A stretch of 64,000 nt of DNA, from NCBI GenBank assembly GCA_903900335.1, contig CAIUMP010000004.1, positions 1 through 64,000 on the forward strand, given 5' to 3'. The notes below the pieces were generated by a model. The model saw only the letters and a list, made by a program, of their open reading frames with translations, had not been told where the DNA came from and searched no databases. Positions 46,537-56,369 of this stretch are shown here, one piece after another. Positions within the stretch are counted from its first letter, which is position 1, and each line of letters begins with the position of its first letter. Made by a program: the position numbers and the translations under genes. The DNA comes from an uncultured Ignavibacteriota bacterium. GTDB lineage: Bacteria; Bacteroidota; Ignavibacteria; Palsa-1295.

Positions 46537-46896
46537 TTACGATTTCAGGGGCTGCGCTGCCGCTCTTTTCGCTGTTCGCGATGCTACGATCGCCCCGGCA
46601 ACCGTGCCCGCGAGTGTCGGGAGCAGAAATCTCGGACCCTGTGACAGGATCACTTCCTGCTTCTCCACTGCAATCATGATCAAGACCACAACCACCGGAA
46701 TGCTATCAAGAGCCAGCATGATACGCCAGTCCTTGCTAAGAGCATCGGCATGGCCTCGGGAAAGCAGTAGTTGGCAGGCGAAGAAGTAGAGCAACAGTAC
46801 AACAGCCATCGCATCAAGCCCGGCCGACTCTCCCACGAACATCCCCACGAGAAATGAACCAACACCAAGTAAAAACGCAATCCACGTTTTACCCAT
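46537..46896 (-). CDS. small integral membrane protein, 119 aa
   Basis: Three to four hydrophobic helices (WIAFLLGVGSFLVGMFVG; AMAVVLLLYFFACQLLL; IPVVVVLIMIAV; FLLPTLAGTVAGAIVAS) followed by a short Lys/Arg tail. No family recognised. ATG start. It lies just downstream of the methyltransferase remnant region on the same strand. Confidence 0.7.
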   Translation of the reverse strand: MGKTWIAFLLGVGSFLVGMFVGESAGLDAMAVVLLLYFFACQLLLSRGHADALSKDWRIMLALDSIPVVVVLIMIAVEKQEVILSQGPRFLLPTLAGTVAGAIVASRTAKRAAAQPLKS

Positions 46897-47174
46897 TTCT
46901 TCCTGCTATTTATTTGAGCACCGGCATCAAAAACACCTCGCGAATGCGCTCGGTGCCCATTTGAACGAGTGTGTCCTCGCCCCGCGTGGTTAGGCGTCTC
47001 CGCCCGACATCTACGTTCATCTTTTACCTTTTTCCCCAAGGGGCGGTGTAAAACGAGCGGCAATAGGTACTTCGTCCTTCCAGGACTCCACCCCGTCTCG
47101 CTTCCAGCACCCTGCATTCCGCTGCGCTACATGCATGGCTGCGAGCACGCCGTCGCTCCGCGACTCGATACCGC

Positions 47175-47336
47175 GGTGATCTGTACGTCGCTCTCGTGTC
47201 CCTTGGGCGCCTTGAAGAGCAGGGAGTAGCCCCGCTTCGAATTAAACGGCGGATCGAGATAGATGAGGTGAGCACTCTCCGAGGGGATGTAGTCTCAGAG
47301 AATGTGGAGATCGTCGCCGAAGTAGAGTTTGTTCAC
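47175..47336 (-). pseudogene. remnant of a site-specific DNA methyltransferase N-terminus
   Basis: Translating from a GTG at 47336 gives NKLYFGDDLHIL, stop, then DYIPSESAHLIYLDPPFNSK and RGYSLLFKAPKGHESDVQI. This is the N-terminus of beta-class adenine/N4-cytosine methyltransferases with the catalytic DPPF motif. An in-frame TGA interrupts it, and homology ends after ~55 codons, so it is dead. The rest of 46897-47394 holds only a possible 36-codon frame (46910-47020, minus) of unknown nature. The track ORF 47024-47275 is an out-of-frame shadow. Confidence 0.75.
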
Positions 47337-47394
47337 AGGGTGCAAATTTACGGAATAAGCTCTGCCGGGTTGTCATGCGCACTTATTGCACCCC

Positions 47395-49353
47395 CTAAAA
47401 CGCATCCCCTCTGAGCTTCCTCGCTCGCTCGCGCGCGTCCGTGGTGAAGTTGGAGTTGGGATAGTGTGCGAGGAATTCCTCGTAGAGCTTCTGTGCTTTG
47501 GCTTTGTCGTGCAGTTCGCGCTCGACGATCTCCGCTTCGCGGAATGCTGCTTCGTCCAATAGTGGACTGGTGAGCATCGTCTCCTGCATCTTCGCCAGGG
47601 TTTGCGTTGCTTCTATTGCGCGGCTGAGCTTCACCAGCATCTCTGCGTGACGAAGCGTGGCGTCATCCGAGAGCGGGGAAGCCGCCATCAGCTGCGCTAG
47701 CGCCGCATAGCCCGAATCCGCCTCGGCATACTTGCGCGAATACTCGAGGAGAGCCGAGCGTGCGAAGATCCCGAGCGATCCGCGTCCGGCAACTGTGTTG
47801 TTCTCTTGAATCAGCGCGGAGAGCGCAATGGCATCGTTAGCAAAATCACTTCCGGCATCACTAGCAACCGCTTGTAGCTTCACGAGCGCGGTATCAAAAT
47901 TCATCTGATAATAGTCACACAACGCACGCTCATAAAGGATATGGCTGCGGATCTCTCCGTCATTGGGCATTCGTCGAACCATCATTATCTGTTCGATCTT
48001 TTGCAGCCGTTGCTCTGCCAGCGGGAAGTTCTGAGCGGCGATCGCGATATCAACGAGTCCGAAGGCGGATGTCTTCGCATACTCCGTCAGTCCCATCGTA
48101 GAGTGCTCGAGCACGCTCTCGTAATCCTTTGTCGCTCTTCCCAGATCGAAGAGCTGATGGAATGCAAGATTGCCCGCGTGTGTCAGTGCTTCGAGCGGCA
48201 AGTCCATCATGCCCTGACCGGCGGGCTGCGTTGCCGCGTATGCCTCGAAATCTGAAGCGATTTGAAGCAGCGAATCCTTTGGCAATGTGCGCGAGAGATA
48301 ATAACTCTCCGCAGTCTTCAGTGCTCCAAGCTCTGCCTGCCCGATGAAGAAACGTTGTTGCGGAGCGTTGCCCGTCTTGAACCGCGCTATCGCTTGACGA
48401 TATGCCTCCACAGCGACATCCAGCGCCCCTTCGCTGCGCACGCGGTCTGCGAATTGCAGCAGCTCGAATCCCTGCCCGGTACGATCGGCCTGACCAGACT
48501 GGTCATCTAGCTTGAGCATCGTAGCAAGCGACTTCGTGTAGTCTTTCTTCTCCGCATACAACCAGGAGAGCAACCGCATGTTCGCGCGCACGGGTCCAGC
48601 AGCAAGAATGACCTTCTCCAGCGCTGTGAGTACGGTCGTACGTGAAAGTGAATCGGTCATGTATTGCGCCAACTGTTGCTCGACCAACCCAAGATTGCCC
48701 TCATTCACCTTCAATAGATTCAGAAACTCCTGCGAAGCACGGTCGAAATTACCCAGCCGCAGATAGAGCCCTGCCATTTGGCTCGAACACATATCCGCAT
48801 CCGCGCCCGCAAGCTTTCGCATCTGGTCAAGCACTTCCAGCGCATCCTGATTATAGGAGACATCCATCATCGCATAGACGATGGGGAAGAGCTGGGCACA
48901 ATCTGTTGCACTGACAGCGTCCTGTGCTTTATGGAATGCATCAAGCGCTTGGGTGCGCTTGTTCATTCGTGCTTCGATCCGAGCATACGTAAGCAGTACA
49001 TCGAGCGAGCCATCTTGCGCCAAACGATAGTTGACGATCTTCTCGGCCTCGTCATAGCGCTTGAGTTGCACGAGCGTCCTGGTGAGGCCATCGAAGACGA
49101 TCTCGTCAGTTGGATTGGTATGATAGAGTATCTCGTAAATGCGGCACGCGTTCTGGATGTCACGCGTCTCTTCATAGACTTCCGCAAGCCGCATCTTTTG
49201 TTGATACTCCTGCGGATTCATGGGCGGCGCGTTTCGCTCATCATCTGGAGGTGTTTGTGCCACCGCAAGCTGAGTTATGCAGAGTAGCAGCACCGCAGCC
49301 ACAATGCCTCGGCGGATGATCCTGCCCAAACGGTTATATGATGACCAATACAT
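47395..49353 (-). CDS. large TPR-repeat protein, probably exported or membrane-anchored
   Basis: 652 aa from the ATG at 49353 (MYWSSYNRLGRII), with a hydrophobic signal/anchor IVAAVLLLCITQLAVAQ. The rest is a helical TPR solenoid: EVYEETRDIQNACRIYEILY, QLKRYDEAEKIVNYRLAQDG, and C-terminal FREAEIVERELHDKAKAQKL with HYPNSNFTTDARERARKLRG, the last similar to the tails of YbgF/BamD-like TPRs. Likely periplasmic scaffold. The track start at 49404 adds 17 unconserved residues. It lies 65 bp downstream of the T9SS cargo gene on the same strand. Confidence 0.82.
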   Translation of the reverse strand: MYWSSYNRLGRIIRRGIVAAVLLLCITQLAVAQTPPDDERNAPPMNPQEYQQKMRLAEVYEETRDIQNACRIYEILYHTNPTDEIVFDGLTRTLVQLKRYDEAEKIVNYRLAQDGSLDVLLTYARIEARMNKRTQALDAFHKAQDAVSATDCAQLFPIVYAMMDVSYNQDALEVLDQMRKLAGADADMCSSQMAGLYLRLGNFDRASQEFLNLLKVNEGNLGLVEQQLAQYMTDSLSRTTVLTALEKVILAAGPVRANMRLLSWLYAEKKDYTKSLATMLKLDDQSGQADRTGQGFELLQFADRVRSEGALDVAVEAYRQAIARFKTGNAPQQRFFIGQAELGALKTAESYYLSRTLPKDSLLQIASDFEAYAATQPAGQGMMDLPLEALTHAGNLAFHQLFDLGRATKDYESVLEHSTMGLTEYAKTSAFGLVDIAIAAQNFPLAEQRLQKIEQIMMVRRMPNDGEIRSHILYERALCDYYQMNFDTALVKLQAVASDAGSDFANDAIALSALIQENNTVAGRGSLGIFARSALLEYSRKYAEADSGYAALAQLMAASPLSDDATLRHAEMLVKLSRAIEATQTLAKMQETMLTSPLLDEAAFREAEIVERELHDKAKAQKLYEEFLAHYPNSNFTTDARERARKLRGDAF

Positions 49354-49418
49354 TGTTCGACCCCAAAAAAAACGACTTCGAAAAGAGAGAGGGATACGCC
49401 GCACCTTCTATGGAATGA

Positions 49419-50582
49419 TTAGCGCGCAACCACCAGATGCTTTACTTCATGGCGCGCGCCACAATCATACGTGTACGTGTACATCCCGTTCGGCAGCGAC
49501 GACGCATCGACCGCTATCGAATACGTACCCGGCGGTTGCTCGGCATCCACAAGATTGCGAACAATCTCCCCAACAGAATTATACAAGCGGACACGAACCT
49601 GTGACGACGGCTCCTCTGTCCCGCCAATGTAGTACGTGATCTCCGTGCTGGTCGTTACAGGGTTCGGCGTATTCTGTCGGATGCTGTTCGAGGCCGAGCC
49701 GCTGTTCACAAAGACAGGGTTGCAATTGTCCTTTACGCGGACCAGCCCGTTCATCACACGCATGATCGGCTCGAATCCGTTGCTGAACTTACTGCTGTCC
49801 ACGCCGAGATAGGAAGAGTCGAGAACCTTAGCTAGGTTATTCACATGGAATTCCAACCGAAGCAAAACGCCCTTGCCTTTGAGCGCCCGTCCGCTCGAAC
49901 CTGCCGTCACGTTCAGATGTCCGGGAGTGAGTATATTATGAACGATGGACCAATCGGGTGAAGGAAGCAGATCCCCATTCGTCACATTGATGAGATCGAG
50001 AACGTTCTTGTTGTAACGGATCGTCTCATGGAAACTCCAGACCGAGTCCAACGTGCTATCCGGACTCGAAAGAAGATCCTGTGTAACGATGATGCGCGTC
50101 CCAGCGGCACCCCAGTAGTTTCGTGAGAACTTGAGTGTGTCGATCAGCGGGACGTGATCGTATCCAACCAAGTAAATGGTCTTCTGTCCTTGGTCTGTTG
50201 TGAACGTGAGATTCCCGACATGTTTGCCGCTAGGAGCGGAATGGGTTTGTGGTGAGAAGGTCACGAAGTAGGCCCGGACACTGTCCGGATCCAGGTTGTA
50301 GGGACCATTCGGGCCCTGGACGCTAAAATCCACATTGTTGGCAAGGCCCACTCCAATAATAGTTGAGATGGCGGTGCCGTAGTTCTTGATCGTCGAGCCG
50401 AGCGTCTTCGAGTCCTTCAGGACAACCGCGCCGAAATCGAGCGTGTCGGGTGAGAGCCGTGGATCGGATCCGACTGGCAATAGCGACGTTGCGCGGAGAA
50501 GCTGCGCGTTGGCCTCTGGAGTAATCGAGAGCGCAAAGCTCGCGCAGAGGGCATAGAGCACAATTTTGAAGGTAGGTGTCAT
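49419..50582 (-). CDS. secreted T9SS cargo with Ig-like and cohesin-like regions
   Basis: 387 aa from the ATG at 50582, with signal peptide FKIVLYALCASFALSITPEANAQ. Next is an ASPM/SPD-2/Hydin-type beta domain (LSPDTLDFGAVVLKDSKTLG, then FVTFSPQTHSAPSGKHVGN), then a cohesin-like region (DSVWSFHETIRYNKNVLDLI). The C-terminal sorting/FlgD-like domain (IRQNTPNPVTTSTEITYYIG, then LPNGMYTYTYDCGARHEVKH) marks it for export by the T9SS. ATG at 50612 is an alternative start. Function is unknown; adhesin or structural role inferred. Confidence 0.85.
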   Translation of the reverse strand: MTPTFKIVLYALCASFALSITPEANAQLLRATSLLPVGSDPRLSPDTLDFGAVVLKDSKTLGSTIKNYGTAISTIIGVGLANNVDFSVQGPNGPYNLDPDSVRAYFVTFSPQTHSAPSGKHVGNLTFTTDQGQKTIYLVGYDHVPLIDTLKFSRNYWGAAGTRIIVTQDLLSSPDSTLDSVWSFHETIRYNKNVLDLINVTNGDLLPSPDWSIVHNILTPGHLNVTAGSSGRALKGKGVLLRLEFHVNNLAKVLDSSYLGVDSSKFSNGFEPIMRVMNGLVRVKDNCNPVFVNSGSASNSIRQNTPNPVTTSTEITYYIGGTEEPSSQVRVRLYNSVGEIVRNLVDAEQPPGTYSIAVDASSLPNGMYTYTYDCGARHEVKHLVVAR

Positions 50583-50772
50583 TAGGTTTGCAACAGTGGT
50601 CGGACGCATCACAGTTCTATAATGAAGATTGTGAGCCTTTCGTTTACCCCGTTCCTTTCCCGAGCTCTCTCCCGAACTGGGTGCCGGCCTTGCGCCCCAG
50701 CAAATCTCTGCAAACTAAACCGCACTCAACCGAAGTTTACGGGACTCCAAACATAGCGGCACTACCCAAAAT

Positions 50773-51360
50773 ATGAATATCATTCTCTTCGGACCTCCTG
50801 GCGCGGGCAAAGGCACACAAGCGACGCAGCTCGCTACCAACCACAATCTCCTTCACATTTCCACTGGAGACATCCTCCGCGCTGCTATTAAGGAAGGCAC
50901 GCCGCTCGGCATTGAGGCAAAGCATTATGTAGAGTCCGGTGGGCTCGTGCCGGATTCTGTCATCATCGGTCTCGTCCGCGAGGTATTGCAGGCCAATATC
51001 GGCCCCGACAGGGGATTCTTGCTCGATGGTTTTCCCCGCACTGTGGAGCAGGCCCGTGCGCTGGATACGCTATTCCGGGATATTGATATTAAGGACGTAC
51101 GTATTGTAATCCTCATCGCCCCTGAAGAGGAGCTTGTCGGGAGGATGCTCAAGCGAGGCGTGGAACTGGGCCGCAAGGACGACACAGAAGAGACCATCCG
51201 CCACCGCCTCGAAGTATATACTGCCCAGACCTCCCCCGTCCGCGCTTATTACGAGGAGACCCGCCAGGTCTCCGAGGTGGACGGATTGGGGAGGGTGGAA
51301 GAGGTGGCGGCCAGAATTGATAAGGCATTGCGGCAGTCACCTCCGGCACTGCATTGGTAA
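50773..51360 (+). CDS. adk: adenylate kinase
   Basis: Converts AMP + ATP to 2 ADP. 195 aa, the short form without a full zinc-LID. P-loop IILFGPPGAGKGTQATQLA, AMP-site STGDILRAAIKEGTPLG, FLLDGFPRTVEQA, and the lid region RKDDTEETIRHRLEVY. ATG start. It stands alone on the plus strand before the transhydrogenase genes. Confidence 0.96.
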   Translation: MNIILFGPPGAGKGTQATQLATNHNLLHISTGDILRAAIKEGTPLGIEAKHYVESGGLVPDSVIIGLVREVLQANIGPDRGFLLDGFPRTVEQARALDTLFRDIDIKDVRIVILIAPEEELVGRMLKRGVELGRKDDTEETIRHRLEVYTAQTSPVRAYYEETRQVSEVDGLGRVEEVAARIDKALRQSPPALHW

Positions 51361-51531
51361 TGGAAATGATTCTCACTCTTTCTCACTTTTGTGACAATCT
51401 TTTTGCACTGCCTTTCGTTTTCCGCCCCGTTGGATGCGCCTCCCCGTTTGCACCAACACCAGGCTGCGCTGGAAATGGATCGTCATTTGTCAGGCGCACG
51501 TGGATACTGTAGGATGTAACATCTATAAAGA

Positions 51532-53190
51532 ATGAGCGAAACGCGAACTCAGGGTTCTGCTGGTGCCTCCACCACAGCGCCACTCACCCCCTCATTAGTC
51601 CTCGGAGTGCCGAAGGAGATCCGCGCAGGCGAGCGCCGCGTGGCAGCCACTCCGGAAACGGCCCTCCGTCTTCAAAAGCTTGGCTTCTCCGTGCTTGTCG
51701 AGTCCGGCGCTGGTGCGCTTGCGGATTTCGATGATGCCCGCTACGTTGCAGCCGGTTGCACCATTGCCAAGGATGCGAAGAGCCTTTGGGAAACCGCTGA
51801 CATCATCCTGAAGGTGCGCGCTCCAGAGGCCAACCCTGCTCTCGGCGGACAGGATGAGCTGGAACTCCTCGGCGAAGGCAAACTGCTCATTTCTTATCTC
51901 GCGCCTGCGCAAAACCCCGAGCTGCTTCAGCGCATTATGAAGCGCAAGGCCAATGCCATTGCCATTGACACCATCCCGCGCATTTCCCGCGCACAGAAGA
52001 TGGACGCGCTGTCATCCATGGCGAATATCTCCGGCTATCGCGCTATCATTGAGGCAGCAAATCTCTTCCCACGATTTTTCACCGGCCAGATCACTGCCGC
52101 CGGTAAAGTACCCCCCGGAAAGATTCTCGTGATCGGTGCCGGTGTTGCTGGTCTCGCCGCTATTGGCGCAGGACGTGCATTGGGTGCGATCGTCCGCGCT
52201 TTTGACGTCCGTCCTGCGGTCAAGGAGCAGATAAACAGCATGGGGGCTGAATTCCTCGAAGTCAAACTCGAAGAGAGCGGCGAAGGGGAGGGCGGATACG
52301 CGAAGGAGATGAGCAAGGAGTTCATCGAGGCCGAAATGGCTCTCTTTGCAGCACAGGCGAAAGATGTTGACATTATTGTCACCACTGCTCTCATTCCTGG
52401 TCGTCCGGCGCCGAAGCTTATTACCAAAGCAATGGTCGAGAGCATGACTCCAGGTTCCGTAATTGTCGATCTCGCAAGCGAGCAAGGTGGCAACTGCGAA
52501 CTCACAGTGCCCGGCACAGTTGTTAATCACAATGGCGTCTCTATCGTCGGTTACACAGATCTCCCGAGCCGAATGGCAACGCAGGCCAGCCAGCTCTATG
52601 GAATGAACCTCTATCATCTCCTCGATGATATGGGCGGTTCGGCGAAATTCCGCATTAACTTGGAAGATGAAGTAGTACGCGGTGCGCTCGTCGTGCACAA
52701 TGGCGAACTCACCTGGCCACCGCCCAAGCAAAAGGCCGCACCGGCACCTCCCCCAAAACCAGCGGTAGCTGCCGCACCGGTTCAGTCCTCCGCACCCTCG
52801 GGGCACGGACATGGGCACGGAAAGAAGAAGGAAGCGCCTCCGGCATCAATGGCCAGCCAGATTACCAAGGTTGCGGTAGCTGCTCTGGTGCTTGTGGGCC
52901 TCGCGCTTGGAGCGCCGCCATCCTTCCTGACACACTTTACGGTTTTCGTTCTTGCTGTCTTCGTAGGATGGCAAGTGATCTGGAATGTGACTCCCGCACT
53001 CCACACCCCGCTTATGAGCGTTACGAATGCAATTAGCGGAATCATCATCATCGGCGGTATGGTGCAGATCGGCGGCGACGCTCCGACCTCAGTCATGTGG
53101 CTCGGATTTGCTGCGATTCTGCTCGCTACTATCAATATCGCCGGCGGCTTCCTGGTTACCCAGCGAATGCTTAAGATGTTCAGACGCTAA
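51532..53190 (+). CDS. pntA: NAD(P) transhydrogenase alpha subunit (fused domains I and IIa)
   Basis: 552 aa. The N-terminal ~385 residues form the NAD-binding domain I ([58 protein letters not shown]). A ~60-residue Pro/Ala linker contains an unusual [10 protein letters not shown] stretch. The last ~110 residues hold three to four membrane helices. With PntB it couples hydride transfer from NADH to NADP+ to proton movement across the inner membrane. ATG start; 33 bp before pntB. Confidence 0.95.
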   Translation: MSETRTQGSAGASTTAPLTPSLVLGVPKEIRAGERRVAATPETALRLQKLGFSVLVESGAGALADFDDARYVAAGCTIAKDAKSLWETADIILKVRAPEANPALGGQDELELLGEGKLLISYLAPAQNPELLQRIMKRKANAIAIDTIPRISRAQKMDALSSMANISGYRAIIEAANLFPRFFTGQITAAGKVPPGKILVIGAGVAGLAAIGAGRALGAIVRAFDVRPAVKEQINSMGAEFLEVKLEESGEGEGGYAKEMSKEFIEAEMALFAAQAKDVDIIVTTALIPGRPAPKLITKAMVESMTPGSVIVDLASEQGGNCELTVPGTVVNHNGVSIVGYTDLPSRMATQASQLYGMNLYHLLDDMGGSAKFRINLEDEVVRGALVVHNGELTWPPPKQKAAPAPPPKPAVAAAPVQSSAPSGHGHGHGKKKEAPPASMASQITKVAVAALVLVGLALGAPPSFLTHFTVFVLAVFVGWQVIWNVTPALHTPLMSVTNAISGIIIIGGMVQIGGDAPTSVMWLGFAAILLATINIAGGFLVTQRMLKMFRR

Positions 53191-53223
53191 TCCTCCTCAC
53201 GCCCAGTAAAGCCCAGTACAAAT

Positions 53224-54648
53224 ATGGATCTCAGAATTAGTTTTGCGACTGTCAGCTATATAGCGGCGATCGCCCTCTTCATCCTCAGTCTCAGCGGTCT
53301 TTCGCAGCACGAGTCCTCCCGTCGTGGCAACACGATGGGTATCGTCGGCATGTTGCTGGCGATGATCGCCACCGCTGCGCTCGTTCCCATGGATGGCTAT
53401 CCTGCGCTCTTCGGTGCGCTGATTCCCGGAGCGCTGATCGGCAGTCTGCTCGCATCACGAGTGGCGATGACCTCGATGCCCGAGCTTGTTGCAATGCTCC
53501 ACAGCTTTGTCGGCATGGCCGCAGTCCTCGTCGGTATCAGCAATTATCTCGGACCGAATCATGGCCTCTCCGGCACCGAGCTCACGATCCACGATGTCGA
53601 GATCTACGTCGGCATCTTTATCGGCGCCCTGACCTTCACCGGCTCTGTGATGGCGTTCGGTAAGCTTAATGGCAAGATCAGCGGTAAGCCGCTCATGCTT
53701 CCGGGGCGCCACCTGCTCAACATTGCGATGATCATCGCGGTGGTCATCTTTGGTGTGATGTTCATGCAGAGCGCTCACACTGGCGGCGAGATGGCGCACG
53801 AAGGCCTGATGCCACTGCTTATCATGACAGGAATTGCTGGCGTGCTTGGCATCCACATGGTTATGGCCATCGGCGGCGCGGATATGCCGGTCGTGGTATC
53901 CATGCTGAATAGCTATTCTGGCTGGGCTGCTGCTGCTGCCGGCTTCATGCTTTCGAATGATCTTCTCATCGTAACTGGCGCTCTTGTCGGAAGCTCCGGC
54001 GCGATTCTTTCCTTCATCATGTGCCGCGCAATGAACCGCTCCTTTATTAGCGTTATCCTTGGTGGCTTTGGAACCGGTGAAGGAACAGCTCCCGCAATGA
54101 GCGCTGAACAGCAAGCAGGCACCTACACATCGGCTGAAGTCGATGAAGTGGCCGACATGCTGGAGACAGCAAAGAGTGTCATCATCGTCCCAGGTTACGG
54201 CGTTGCGGTCGCGCAGGCGCAGCACACGCTGGCTGAGATGGTAAAGCTTCTCCGTGCGAAGAATGTCAACGTCCGATTCGGAATTCACCCCGTTGCCGGA
54301 CGATTACCCGGACACATGAACGTGCTCCTTGCTGAAGCGAATGTCCCTTATGACATCGTCTTCGAGATGGACGAACTCAATCACGATTTCCCCACAACCG
54401 ACGTCGCTCTTGTCATTGGCGCGAACGACATCGTTAACCCAGCCGCACAGGAAGACCCGACGAGCCCCATCGCTGGAATGCCCGTGCTTGAGGTCTGGAA
54501 GGCGAAGATCGCCGTCGTCATGAAGCGCTCAATGGCTTCCGGTTACGCTGGCATTGACAATCCGCTCTTCTACAAAGAGAACACCCGCATGCTCTTCGGT
54601 GACGCAAAGAAGAATGTGGATGCTCTCGTTGCGAAGCTGAAGGGGTAG
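53224..54648 (+). CDS. pntB: NAD(P) transhydrogenase beta subunit
   Basis: 474 aa. The N-terminal ~270 residues carry about eight to nine membrane helices ([35 protein letters not shown]). The C-terminal ~180 residues form the NADP-binding domain [61 protein letters not shown] and the end [12 protein letters not shown]. Partner of PntA. ATG start. Confidence 0.96.
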   Translation: MDLRISFATVSYIAAIALFILSLSGLSQHESSRRGNTMGIVGMLLAMIATAALVPMDGYPALFGALIPGALIGSLLASRVAMTSMPELVAMLHSFVGMAAVLVGISNYLGPNHGLSGTELTIHDVEIYVGIFIGALTFTGSVMAFGKLNGKISGKPLMLPGRHLLNIAMIIAVVIFGVMFMQSAHTGGEMAHEGLMPLLIMTGIAGVLGIHMVMAIGGADMPVVVSMLNSYSGWAAAAAGFMLSNDLLIVTGALVGSSGAILSFIMCRAMNRSFISVILGGFGTGEGTAPAMSAEQQAGTYTSAEVDEVADMLETAKSVIIVPGYGVAVAQAQHTLAEMVKLLRAKNVNVRFGIHPVAGRLPGHMNVLLAEANVPYDIVFEMDELNHDFPTTDVALVIGANDIVNPAAQEDPTSPIAGMPVLEVWKAKIAVVMKRSMASGYAGIDNPLFYKENTRMLFGDAKKNVDALVAKLKG

Positions 54649-54655
54649 CCAGAGG

Positions 54656-55141
54656 CTACTTCTTCGGCTGCTGCGGCAGCGAGTCAACGTTCACCATTGG
54701 TTTCTTGTGACCCTGGTGACAGGAGACGCAGGTGATCTCCTCGAATCCCCGCTCGATCTTCTGAAGATACTTCGCATTGATGTCCTTCGTCATCAGGATC
54801 ATCTTGCGCGCGTTCCGTTTCTCGTCTTTTGAATCCGAGACGAAATCCAGATCAGGCTTCTGCCCAGCAGGCGTCTCGTTCTCCACGTGACAGAATCCAC
54901 AGCGTACACCGAGCGATTTCGAATACGTGCGCATTGTATTTTGTAGATCTTCCGGGGATATCTTTTTTGGCAATACCTTCAAATTTTTCGGATGCTCGAA
55001 GAGCGCAAGCATCTTGCGCTGCTGTTCTGCCTTTGCCTCGGGAGTCTGGGAGGGAGTTTGCTGGGCGCTGAGGGGCGCGATCAATATGGTACCAATTGTC
55101 AGTGAAGCGAGAACCGTAACGACACTCTTCTTATTCATCAT
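54656..55141 (-). CDS. diheme c-type cytochrome, PRC-cytochrome-like family
   Basis: 161 aa from the ATG at 55141 (or 55138), followed by a signal peptide (TVLASLTIGTILIAPLSAQ). Two heme-binding CxxCH sites: VRCGFCHVEN and ITCVSCHQGH. KNLKVLPKKISPEDLQNTMR precedes them, the pattern of photosynthetic-reaction-centre cytochrome c-like proteins found in many non-phototrophs. Probably a periplasmic electron carrier. The long track ORF to 55609 runs antisense through tag and should be ignored beyond 55141. Convergent with pntB. Confidence 0.9.
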   Translation of the reverse strand: MMNKKSVVTVLASLTIGTILIAPLSAQQTPSQTPEAKAEQQRKMLALFEHPKNLKVLPKKISPEDLQNTMRTYSKSLGVRCGFCHVENETPAGQKPDLDFVSDSKDEKRNARKMILMTKDINAKYLQKIERGFEEITCVSCHQGHKKPMVNVDSLPQQPKK

Positions 55142-55192
55142 AGCGTTGTTGAAAAATAGACCATTCATAATAAAGCGAGCAAAAGCAACAGC

Positions 55193-55798
55193 ATGGCAGG
55201 GAAGAGGAGTTCGGTGATAGAGGAAAATGTGCTTCGGCGATGTGGCTGGGTCTCGGCTGACGCGCTCTATATCAACTACCACGACACTGAGTGGGGCACC
55301 CCCGAGCACGATGATGCCAAACTCCTCGAAAAGCTCATTCTCGATGGCGCACAAGCCGGCCTGAGTTGGATCACGATTCTGCGTAAGCGCGATGGCTATC
55401 GAAGAGCATTTCACGGATTTGATGCGGAAAGGGTCTCTCGATATGGCAAACGGGATTTCGACCGATTGATAAAGGATGAGGGAATCGTCCGAAATAAGTT
55501 GAAGATACGTGCGGCTATCGGCAATGCCCAGGCATACCTGAAGCTGAAAGACGGAGGCGAAAGCTTCAACGACTTCATCTGGCAGTTCACTGGAGGCAAA
55601 ACTCTTCAAAACAGACGAGCTTCGCTGAAGGAAATCCCGACGAGCACGAAGGAATCAGAATTGCTGAGCAAGGAGCTAAAGCGCGCCGGATTCAAGTTTG
55701 TCGGCCCCACCATAATCTATGCGTTCATGCAAGCGATCGGCATGGTCAACGACCACACCTTGGATTGCTTCCGACACCCCGAATGTGGGGGACACTAA
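55193..55798 (+). CDS. tag: DNA-3-methyladenine glycosylase I
   Basis: Removes 3-methyladenine from alkylated DNA. 201 aa. RRCGWVSADALYINYHDTEW and the following DD/LLE segment, QAGLSWITILRKRDGYRRAF, the zinc-binding Cys near the N-terminus and a C-terminal His/Cys region (DHTLDCFRH) are typical of Tag. ATG start, divergent from the cytochrome gene. Confidence 0.95.
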   Translation: MAGKRSSVIEENVLRRCGWVSADALYINYHDTEWGTPEHDDAKLLEKLILDGAQAGLSWITILRKRDGYRRAFHGFDAERVSRYGKRDFDRLIKDEGIVRNKLKIRAAIGNAQAYLKLKDGGESFNDFIWQFTGGKTLQNRRASLKEIPTSTKESELLSKELKRAGFKFVGPTIIYAFMQAIGMVNDHTLDCFRHPECGGH

Positions 55799-55855
55799 AG
55801 CGCGGCTGGAGTTGTATCACTGAAGGCAGAATAGTCATATCTATCTAATAGAGTT

Positions 55856-56290
55856 ATGAAATCTCACGCAAAACTTGGTGGTCTTCTCGCTGCTGCATTC
55901 TTGCTATTGCTCGGCTCGTGCAGAAGCACGCCGAGTACATCCGGAGGGACGGACACGACCGGCAACAACACTGGATTGACCTCTGCAATAGATGGCTCTG
56001 TGCTCCGCGGCCCCATCTCGCCAGTTAGCCGCCCAGGTGTTCCGAACGATGCGCCTCTTGCGGGAGCGACGATCTCCATTGCGCAGACGAACGCCGCTGC
56101 GAATCCAACGAATGTAGTGAGCGACACCGCCGGAAAATTCTACCTGAAGGTTTCTCCAGGCACTTATATGCTTACGCCGAACGGCTTTCCGAATAGTGTT
56201 TGGCCACGACCGCAAGCGCCAGTTACTATTCAAGTACCTGCAAATACGATCGTGAAAGACACGCTCAATTACGATACGGGCATTCGATAA
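55856..56290 (+). CDS. lipoprotein with carboxypeptidase-regulatory-like domain
   Basis: 144 aa. Lipoprotein signal LLAAAFLLLLGSCRS, Ser/Thr/Gly linker, then a beta-sandwich of the CarboxypepD_reg type: APLAGATISIAQTNAAANPT, SDTAGKFYLKVSPGTYMLTP. Outer-membrane lipoprotein of unknown function. ATG start; terminator follows 20 bp after the stop. Confidence 0.82.
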   Translation: MKSHAKLGGLLAAAFLLLLGSCRSTPSTSGGTDTTGNNTGLTSAIDGSVLRGPISPVSRPGVPNDAPLAGATISIAQTNAAANPTNVVSDTAGKFYLKVSPGTYMLTPNGFPNSVWPRPQAPVTIQVPANTIVKDTLNYDTGIR

Positions 56291-56309
56291 GGATCTTCCA
56301 GTTTTTAAT

Positions 56310-56343
56310 AAAGCGGGCTTGGGATAGTCCGCTTTTCTTTTTT
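56310..56343 (+). terminator. Rho-independent terminator after the lipoprotein gene
   Basis: Stem aaagcgg / ccgcttt with a 12-base loop and a following tcttttttt tract. Confidence 0.75.
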
Positions 56344-56369
56344 GCAACGCACACCTATATCCCGACACA

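Noticed and set aside
46910-47020. 36-codon minus-strand frame ending MPVLK
   Set aside because: Has ATG and stop but no recognisable family or supporting context; could be a fragment, so not called as a gene.
47024-47275. 83-aa minus-strand ORF
   Set aside because: Arg/Ser-rich and out of frame with the recognisable methyltransferase remnant.
55142-55609. N-terminal extension of the cytochrome ORF
   Set aside because: Runs antisense through tag; the signal peptide and conserved domain begin at 55141.
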